Below, one piece after another: positions 1-5,503 of a DNA stretch of 5,503 nucleotides; within the stretch, counting starts at the first letter, position 1; each line of letters begins with the position of its first letter. The translations under genes were made by a program, and so were the position numbers. The notes under the pieces are model-generated. The model worked only from the letters and a program-made list of their open reading frames with translations, made no database searches and was not told the DNA's origin. The DNA lies in assembly GCA_028702975.1 (NCBI GenBank), contig JAQVNT010000120.1:1-5503 (forward strand). Reading direction: 5' to 3'. The DNA is from Candidatus Delongbacteria bacterium. GTDB taxonomy: Bacteria > UBA4055.

Positions 1-2
1 CC

Positions 3-926
3 GAGCATCATGAACTTATACTTGAACCGGAATCGGTTGAACTTTTACCCAGGCTTGTTTCAGGCTTTGACGAACCTTTTGCTGATTCATCGGCGATACC
101 TACTTATTATGTATCAAAATTCGCAAGAGAATTTGTTACGGTTGTTCTTTCCGGCGACGGCGGAGATGAACTTTTCGCAGGCTACAACAATTACATGAAA
201 GCCTTAAGTGTTAAAAACAGTCTATTCAGCAACGGTCTTTTTAACCCTTTCTGGAACATTCTTCACCGTACACTTCCTAGTAATGTTTCCGGTAAGGGGC
301 TCTCATATTTTTTGTCTAAAAAACGATCTGATCTCGGAGCTTATTTCTGCGTAATGAAAAAAAATGAAAGATCATCTTTATTTAATGACCGTACCTTAAA
401 CAGAATCGGAAGCTATAGCTCTGAAGCGGACAGAATACAAATGCTTAACTGCTCTTCATCGAAAGATTTTGTAAGCCGGCTTGAAGAGTTCGACCTTTTA
501 AATTATCTTCCGGGTGACATTCTTACCAAAGTTGACAGGACAAGCATGAAGAATTCGCTTGAATCCCGCGTTCCAATAATCGACCACGAATTCGCCGAGC
601 TGTCATTTAAGATCCCTTCTGAGTTGAAAATTAACAATAACGAAGGCAAACTGATCTTTAAGAAAATGCTGAGTAAATACTTGCCGGAAAATGTTATGAA
701 GCATAAAAAACAGGGTTTTGGAGTGCCTATTTCGATTTGGTTCAAAGACGATCTTAAAACTTATGTAAATGACAGACTTTTAAACCAAAATGCTCTGATA
801 TACGATCATCTTAATTACAGTGCAGTTTCAAAGATAATCGGCAATCAGAACTTCGGCATGCGGGACTTTTCCGGGCAGATTTGGGCTATACTCTTCCTTG
901 AAGAATGGCTGAAGCAGAACAGGTGA
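3..926 (+). CDS. asnB: Asparagine synthase-like amidotransferase, C-terminal part (5' end outside window)
   Basis: This is the synthetase half of a glutamine-dependent asparagine synthase (AsnB family), which activates a carboxylate with ATP and amidates it with ammonia from glutamine. The frame is open from base 3 with no start of its own, so the gene is cut by the window edge. The 307 visible residues compare with about 600-650 for the family, so the N-terminal glutaminase domain lies to the left. Seen directly: the ATP-pyrophosphatase P-loop SGDGGDELFAGY at bases 150-185, preceded by FDEPFADSSAIPTYY, then the conserved block YLPGDILTKVDRTSM followed by SLESRVPIIDHEF (about 504-593), and KKQGFGVPISIWF near 700-740. 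The Met codon at 195 lies after the P-loop and is not the start. In polysaccharide loci such enzymes often amidate uronic-acid sugars rather than make asparagine; that role is inferred here from the neighbours. The gene converges on the minus-strand run. Confidence 0.95.
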   Translation, partial: EHHELILEPESVELLPRLVSGFDEPFADSSAIPTYYVSKFAREFVTVVLSGDGGDELFAGYNNYMKALSVKNSLFSNGLFNPFWNILHRTLPSNVSGKGLSYFLSKKRSDLGAYFCVMKKNERSSLFNDRTLNRIGSYSSEADRIQMLNCSSSKDFVSRLEEFDLLNYLPGDILTKVDRTSMKNSLESRVPIIDHEFAELSFKIPSELKINNNEGKLIFKKMLSKYLPENVMKHKKQGFGVPISIWFKDDLKTYVNDRLLNQNALIYDHLNYSAVSKIIGNQNFGMRDFSGQIWAILFLEEWLKQNR

Positions 927-943
927 TATATAAAATCTGATAC

Positions 944-2296
<1,353 letters not shown>

Positions 2297-2304
2297 ATCA
2301 CTTT

Positions 2305-2308
2305 CTCC
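2305..2308 (-). promoter_or_regulatory. Shine-Dalgarno GGAG for the SGNH hydrolase gene
   Basis: GGAG on the minus strand is followed by an 8-base spacer and then ATG at 2296-2294. It supports this Met as the start and so places the CAAT tract downstream of the signal peptide, inside the gene. Its upstream bases also form ATGGAG, the beginning of a six-codon frame that ends in TGA overlapping the real ATG. Confidence 0.6.
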
Positions 2309-2310
2309 AT

Positions 2311-2502
2311 TTAATTATTTTTTAGTTCTCTGACCACTTTGCATGGATTACCGGCTGTGATGACATTTGCCGAAATGTCCCTTGCTACAACGCTGTTCGC
2401 GCCTATTACAGAGTTCCTGCCTATCGTAACACCTTTCAGCACAACTGAATTTAATCCCAGCCAGACATAACGGTATATTTCCGCTTTAATTACTCTGTTC
2501 AT
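2311..2502 (-). pseudogene. C-terminal remnant of a hexapeptide-repeat acyltransferase
   Basis: This 63-codon frame holds only the last turns of a left-handed beta-helix acyltransferase. Residues 13-60 (VWLGLNSVVLKG to the end) match residues 154-201 of the intact acyltransferase at 4203-4808 with 39 of 48 identical by my count. The matching DNA is about 84% identical over 81 bases (2387-2467 against 4270-4350). Upstream of VWLGL the similarity stops abruptly: the first 12 codons are unrelated to the family, and the catalytic His loop is missing. Functional family members need a full coil and usually run to about 180-220 residues, so this piece is unlikely to be an enzyme. It does have a GGAG (2508-2511) five bases before ATG and may still be translated. 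It probably arose by duplication or recombination between related acyltransferase genes, followed by deletion. It lies between the two SGNH hydrolase genes with short gaps. Confidence 0.8.
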
Positions 2503-2507
2503 TTCTT

Positions 2508-2511
2508 CTCC
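2508..2511 (-). promoter_or_regulatory. Shine-Dalgarno GGAG before the acyltransferase remnant
   Basis: GGAG on the minus strand sits five bases before the ATG at 2502. It is the only reason to think the 63-codon remnant is still translated from its own start. It may keep ribosomes moving through the transcript toward the downstream SGNH hydrolase gene. Confidence 0.45.
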
Positions 2512-2530
2512 ATAAATGTTGATACACTCA

Positions 2531-3247
2531 TTATTCTTCCTGTGAAATAAGAAATTCGCTTATAAAACATCCCCAAACCTTGTATCCTTCTGCGTTCAAG
2601 TGCAGACCATCGTAAGTGAACTGATCTTTGAGAATTCCTTGTTCAGTAAGGCCATTGTTAATATCGAGGTAGAAACAAGAATTTTTCTCTGCTATAATTT
2701 TGATGCCTTCATTAAGTCTTGCAACAAGGATATTAATGGTTTGACAGTTTCTGAATGATCTACCAGTATAAATGATTGTTTGTAACACTGGAGTTATTCC
2801 TTCCTGCCTTAACTCCTTGGTTATTGATTCTATGTTATCTATTGTCTTCTCATACGACACATTATATATTATGTCGTTTATACCACCCATGAAGAAACAA
2901 TATTTAGGTTGTACCTTTATAATATTTTCGAGTCTGTTCAGCATTCCCTCGGTAATATCTCCGCTTATTCCTCTATTCACTACATCTTTTCTGCCCAGAA
3001 GTTCGTTCCAATGGGTAAACTCGGTCATTGAATCACCCAGCATCGAAATTTTCGCCTGAACATTATAACTCATGAACTGATCAGTCTTAATTTTATAAAA
3101 TTTATTCATCTTGTAATTGTATTTATCTTTTACATCTAGTTTTGTATAAGTAAAATTCTTTGATCTATCCCAAAAATCTCCCTTAATGAAAAGTAAAATC
3201 ACTACCGCTAACAAAAATACATTTATGATTATTGAAATTATTTTCAT
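2531..3247 (-). CDS. Membrane-anchored SGNH/GDSL hydrolase
   Basis: This is a 238-residue esterase or lipase-like protein of the SGNH superfamily. Residues 5-22 form one hydrophobic segment with little charge and no clear cleavage site, so it is probably a signal anchor that places the catalytic domain outside the inner membrane. Catalytic blocks seen: ISMLGDSMTEF (Ser73), NRGISGD (Gly93), GGIND (Asn124), and DGLHLNAEGY (Asp213, His216). All the expected residues are present, so an active hydrolase is likely. The family includes acetylxylan and sialate O-acetylesterases and lysophospholipases; the substrate here is unknown, and a sugar O-acetyl ester is inferred from the locus. The start at 3247 follows the only 68-base gap of the run, and no good Shine-Dalgarno is visible before it. 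The stop TAA is followed 28 bases later by the acyltransferase remnant. Its sequence is only distantly related to the larger SGNH protein at 944-2296. Confidence 0.9.
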   Translation of the reverse strand: MKIISIIINVFLLAVVILLFIKGDFWDRSKNFTYTKLDVKDKYNYKMNKFYKIKTDQFMSYNVQAKISMLGDSMTEFTHWNELLGRKDVVNRGISGDITEGMLNRLENIIKVQPKYCFFMGGINDIIYNVSYEKTIDNIESITKELRQEGITPVLQTIIYTGRSFRNCQTINILVARLNEGIKIIAEKNSCFYLDINNGLTEQGILKDQFTYDGLHLNAEGYKVWGCFISEFLISQEE

Positions 3248-3315
3248 GTATAAAATATAATTGAAGAGATCATAAAAAACAAGGACGCAACACTATTTAA
3301 TCTTAAACGAAAATG
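3248..3315 (-). other. AT-rich intergenic gap in the minus-strand run
   Basis: These 68 bases are the only sizeable space between genes of the minus-strand run. I see no terminator hairpin and no convincing Shine-Dalgarno before the ATG at 3247. A weak TTGTTT-17-TATATT arrangement (3277-3282 and 3254-3259, minus strand) could be a promoter, but its -10 would lie only six bases before the start codon. The gap may allow the two SGNH hydrolase genes to be transcribed apart from rmlA. Confidence 0.4.
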
Positions 3316-4206
3316 TTATTTAATTTTAATTAATTTACGAATTTCTTCTGTTACTTCCATAGCTCCTTTTAATGAAACATGGTCTCCATCAGGAGTAAAA
3401 CAACAATCATCATTGCATATAGAACTGAAGTCAATAACTGCAAGTTTATAACAATTGATCAACTCGCTATACTTGCTTTCATACTCGGCAGGTATCATTT
3501 TTTTATAATACGGATGTAACGGAGCATTTAAAAGAATAATCTCGACATTATAGTCTTTACAAAGATTTACTATCTTTTCAAAATAAGCCATGTTTATAAA
3601 AGAAAACTCATTCAAGCACCCATCCGCAAAATATTGGAAATTTATCCTTTTATCCATTGATGTGTAGGAAACAGTTGTATTTGTAAAATTATTTAAATAT
3701 CCGCCCGAAAAAGCGTAATTCGAATCTTGATTAATGGTTTTTAAACCTTTTCTAACAAGAATTTTTAAATATTCGGTTAAAGCGTTGAAATTCCAGTAGA
3801 TTAATTTTATTTGTTCATTTAATGGCAAAATATAGAAGTAATTTGGTGATATCGATCTCGAGAATTCACCGTTTATGAATTCATCATAATAATCAGAAAG
3901 ATTATGATAGCTAAATCCCAAATATACTTTTTTAATATTAGGATTAGACGACAATACCAATTTTAGTTTAAAATAAGTAAAATAAAATGATTCGGCCATC
4001 TGGCCGAGATTTTTACTATTAATTAACATGCTGTCATTTATAGAGCTTTGTATATGCGAATCTCCAATAAAGATTTCTGTAACATTCGGTTCAATTTCAA
4101 ATTCATTTATGGATGAACTTACCACTATAACAAAGATTCCAAATAAAAAAACTAAAAAAACAAACGGGCTAGAAAATATTGCTACATTTATTAGTAATCT
4201 TTTCAT
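3316..4206 (-). CDS. Membrane-anchored GDSH protein, SGNH/DltD-AlgX-like
   Basis: This is a 296-residue protein of a type often seen in Bacteroidota polysaccharide loci but without a defined function. Residues about 5-31 make a single strong transmembrane helix; the rest is probably extracytoplasmic. Block I reads IFIGDSHIQSSIND (Ser50), followed by NLGQMAESFYF. Near the end, TPDGDHVSLKG supplies the Asp-x-x-His pair (Asp273, His276), as in DltD, AlgJ and AlgX, which act in O-acylation of extracellular polymers. The usual block III GxND is not evident; VYLGFSYHN stands near that point. The start overlaps the stop of the upstream acyltransferase gene as ATGA, which points to translational coupling. 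Base composition is strikingly AT-rich (two sampled 60-base lines give 27-30% GC, against about 52% in sampled lines of rmlA and the acyltransferase), suggesting separate acquisition. O-acyl transfer to, or removal from, glycan is inference; no MBOAT partner is in the window. Confidence 0.75.
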   Translation of the reverse strand: MKRLLINVAIFSSPFVFLVFLFGIFVIVVSSSINEFEIEPNVTEIFIGDSHIQSSINDSMLINSKNLGQMAESFYFTYFKLKLVLSSNPNIKKVYLGFSYHNLSDYYDEFINGEFSRSISPNYFYILPLNEQIKLIYWNFNALTEYLKILVRKGLKTINQDSNYAFSGGYLNNFTNTTVSYTSMDKRINFQYFADGCLNEFSFINMAYFEKIVNLCKDYNVEIILLNAPLHPYYKKMIPAEYESKYSELINCYKLAVIDFSSICNDDCCFTPDGDHVSLKGAMEVTEEIRKLIKIK

Positions 4207-4808
4207 AGTTCTTTAATCACACGACACGGGTTTCCGGCGGCTATTACATTTTCAGGAATATCCTTTGTGACCACGCTGTTTGCACCTATCACCGAGTTCT
4301 TCCCGATCGTGACCCCTTTCAGCACAACAGAATTCAGTCCCAGCCAGACATTGTCTTCAATCACAACTGGTTTTGGATCTGCCGCCTTATTTCTTTTATC
4401 CGGATCGATTCCGTGCCAGTCATAATCAGTTATTGTCGTATTCGCGCCACAGAGAACATGACTACCTATCCTGATGCTCCCTGCCGCGGCGATAACTGTT
4501 CCGCTGAAGCCGGAGTTGTCCCCGATCATAACTTCAGCGTTCTTTCTTAAAGTTGTTACAATGCATTTTCTGTTGATCCCGACAAGGTTAGACGAAAAAT
4601 CTGAACGGAATGTGCAATCATTGCCGATCTTTACTCTGCTTTTCACCATTCTTATCACAACGGGCAGTCCGTAACATTTTATTCCTCTACCGCATTCCAC
4701 CCCTCTCAAGAATAAGGATATCTTTACCCATGCAGAACATAAAACCCTGTACATATTAAGCCTAATGAACCTGAACCTGACGAAAATATATCCTCTAATA
4801 TCTCTCAT
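4203..4808 (-). CDS. Hexapeptide-repeat O/N-acyltransferase (LbetaH, WcaF/maltose acetyltransferase-like)
   Basis: This is a 201-residue acyl-CoA-dependent acyltransferase, probably adding an acetyl group to a sugar or sugar nucleotide in the cytoplasm. Residues 1-35 are basic and hydrophobic. From about 55 onward, hexapeptide repeats ([LIV]-G-x4) build a left-handed beta-helix: VKIGNDC, VMIGDNS, IRIGSHV, VVIEDNVWLG, VTIGKNS and VIGANS. The loop TDYDWHGIDPDKR holds the likely catalytic His132, followed by the family signature VWLGLNSVVLKGVTIG and the end motif AGNPCRVIKEL. Length and order fit the WcaF/Mat-like group without the N-terminal Mac domain. The start ATG overlaps the rmlA stop as ATGA, and its own stop overlaps the next start in the same way, so the three genes are likely one translationally coupled operon. 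Acetylation of a dTDP-sugar made from the RmlA product is plausible but inferred. A shortened relative lies at 2311-2502. Confidence 0.9.
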   Translation of the reverse strand: MRDIRGYIFVRFRFIRLNMYRVLCSAWVKISLFLRGVECGRGIKCYGLPVVIRMVKSRVKIGNDCTFRSDFSSNLVGINRKCIVTTLRKNAEVMIGDNSGFSGTVIAAAGSIRIGSHVLCGANTTITDYDWHGIDPDKRNKAADPKPVVIEDNVWLGLNSVVLKGVTIGKNSVIGANSVVTKDIPENVIAAGNPCRVIKEL

Positions 4809-5503
4809 ACTTTACTGTCCGTCAGTCTTTCTAAATAAGCTCTGTAATACGAGTTCGGCATTTTATCGATGATCTTTTTCAATCCTTCTTTATCTATAAA
4901 ACCCATCTGGTATGCCGCCTCTTCGATACATCCTATCTTAAGCCCCTGCCTCTGCTCGATCGAAGCAATAAAAGTGCTCGCATCAAGAAGTGAGTCCGGA
5001 GTTCCGCTGTCCAGCCATGCTATTCCTCTGCCTATCCTGGCTACATTAAGATCTCCCTCATTCAGGTAGGTTTTGATAAGATCGGTTATTTCAACTTCTC
5101 CCCTTGCTGAAGGTTTTAATGACTTTGACCTTTCAACGCACGAATTGTCGAATATATACAGTCCCGGCACAGCGTAATTAGACTTAGGTATCTTTGGTTT
5201 CTCTTCTATTGATATTGCTTTGCCGGTCTTATCGAATTCAACTACTCCGTATCTTTCAGGGTCTTTTACATAATAACCGAATACTGTGGCGGTTTTATTC
5301 TTCTTTACTGCGTCCCTGAGAAAATCTAGAGTTCCATAAAATATATTGTCGCCCAGAATAAGAAATGCGCTGCTATCACCAATGAATTTTTCGCCCAGAA
5401 TAAAAGCCTGAGCGATCCCTTTAGGCTCCGGCTGAAGGGCATACTCGATCTTTAACCCGATATGAGAGCCGTTCCCGAACAGTTTTTTATAGAACGGAAG
5501 AGT
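4805..5503 (-). CDS. rmlA: Glucose-1-phosphate thymidylyltransferase, 5' end outside window
   Basis: RmlA joins dTTP and glucose 1-phosphate to give dTDP-glucose and pyrophosphate, the first step to dTDP-rhamnose and other dTDP-deoxysugars. The frame is open to the right edge, giving 232 of about 290 residues; the N-terminal nucleotide-binding G-rich signature is not in the window. Seen in order: PEPKGIAQAFILGEKFIG, LGDNIFYG, FGYYVKDPERYGVVEFD, ISIEEKPKIPKSNYAVPGLY, KPSARGEVEITD, GRGIAWLDSGTPDSLLDAS, and IEQRQGLKIGCIEEAAYQMG. These are hallmark RmlA (RfbA) blocks, and the presence of the C-terminal allosteric region fits the short RmlA form. The Met codon at 5170 is internal, not the start, because the conserved family sequence continues upstream of it. 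The stop TGA overlaps the next gene's ATG (ATGA), so this gene leads or sits within the operon. Partner rmlB, C and D genes are not in the window. Confidence 0.97.
   Translation of the reverse strand, partial: TLPFYKKLFGNGSHIGLKIEYALQPEPKGIAQAFILGEKFIGDSSAFLILGDNIFYGTLDFLRDAVKKNKTATVFGYYVKDPERYGVVEFDKTGKAISIEEKPKIPKSNYAVPGLYIFDNSCVERSKSLKPSARGEVEITDLIKTYLNEGDLNVARIGRGIAWLDSGTPDSLLDASTFIASIEQRQGLKIGCIEEAAYQMGFIDKEGLKKIIDKMPNSYYRAYLERLTDSKV

Noticed and set aside
10..198. 62-codon plus-strand open frame at the left edge
   Set aside because: It is out of frame with the AsnB coding sequence, whose P-loop SGDGGDELFAGY is encoded in the same bases.
927..943. Terminator between the convergent asnB-like and SGNH hydrolase genes
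   Set aside because: The 17-base gap and its flanks show no stem with a T run on either strand.
2311..2502. A functional small acyltransferase or separate hexapeptide protein
   Set aside because: It lacks the catalytic His loop and most coils present in the nearby paralogue, so a remnant is the simpler reading.
2772..3059. 95-codon plus-strand open frame
   Set aside because: It is the complement of the SGNH hydrolase gene, covering its catalytic blocks; the minus-strand protein explains the sequence.
3254..3282. Sigma70-like promoter TTGTTT-17-TATATT on the minus strand
   Set aside because: The -35 match is poor, the region is AT-rich so matches are expected by chance, and the -10 would leave almost no leader before the start codon.

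Overview
This window is a slice of a surface-polysaccharide (O-antigen or capsule type) biosynthesis locus from a bacterium of fairly low GC. The Bacteroidota/Ignavibacteria side of the tree is my best guess. It rests on the style of the proteins (GDSH-type membrane proteins, an SGNH hydrolase carrying Ig-like and FN3 domains, Lys/Asn/Ile-rich composition) and not on any marker gene, so the organism assignment is tentative.

Layout: a plus-strand gene cut by the left edge (3-926) encodes the synthetase half of an AsnB-type glutamine-dependent amidotransferase. Converging on it, with a 17-base gap, is a minus-strand run that enters from the right edge. In transcription order this run is: rmlA, cut at its 5' end (5503-4805); a hexapeptide-repeat acyltransferase (4808-4203); a membrane-anchored GDSH protein (4206-3316); a membrane-anchored SGNH/GDSL hydrolase (3247-2531); a 63-codon leftover of a second hexapeptide acyltransferase (2502-2311); and a secreted SGNH hydrolase with flanking Ig-like and FN3 domains (2296-944). 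The first three genes are joined by ATGA stop/start overlaps. The only gap of note in the run is 68 bases at 3248-3315.

The most striking feature is a perfect run of eleven CAAT tetranucleotides (minus-strand reading) at 2201-2244, just inside the 5' end of the secreted SGNH hydrolase gene and directly after its signal peptide. Eleven copies give an open frame. Gain or loss of one copy brings in a stop codon at once (TGA) or within five codons (TAG). This is the arrangement of a phase-variable contingency gene, and the same unit as the CAAT repeats of the Haemophilus influenzae lic genes. The inferred system is a sugar-modification cassette (dTDP-sugar supply, O-acetyl addition, O-acetyl removal or transfer) whose last, exported enzyme can be switched on and off by repeat slippage. 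The enzymes' actual substrates cannot be read from the sequence.
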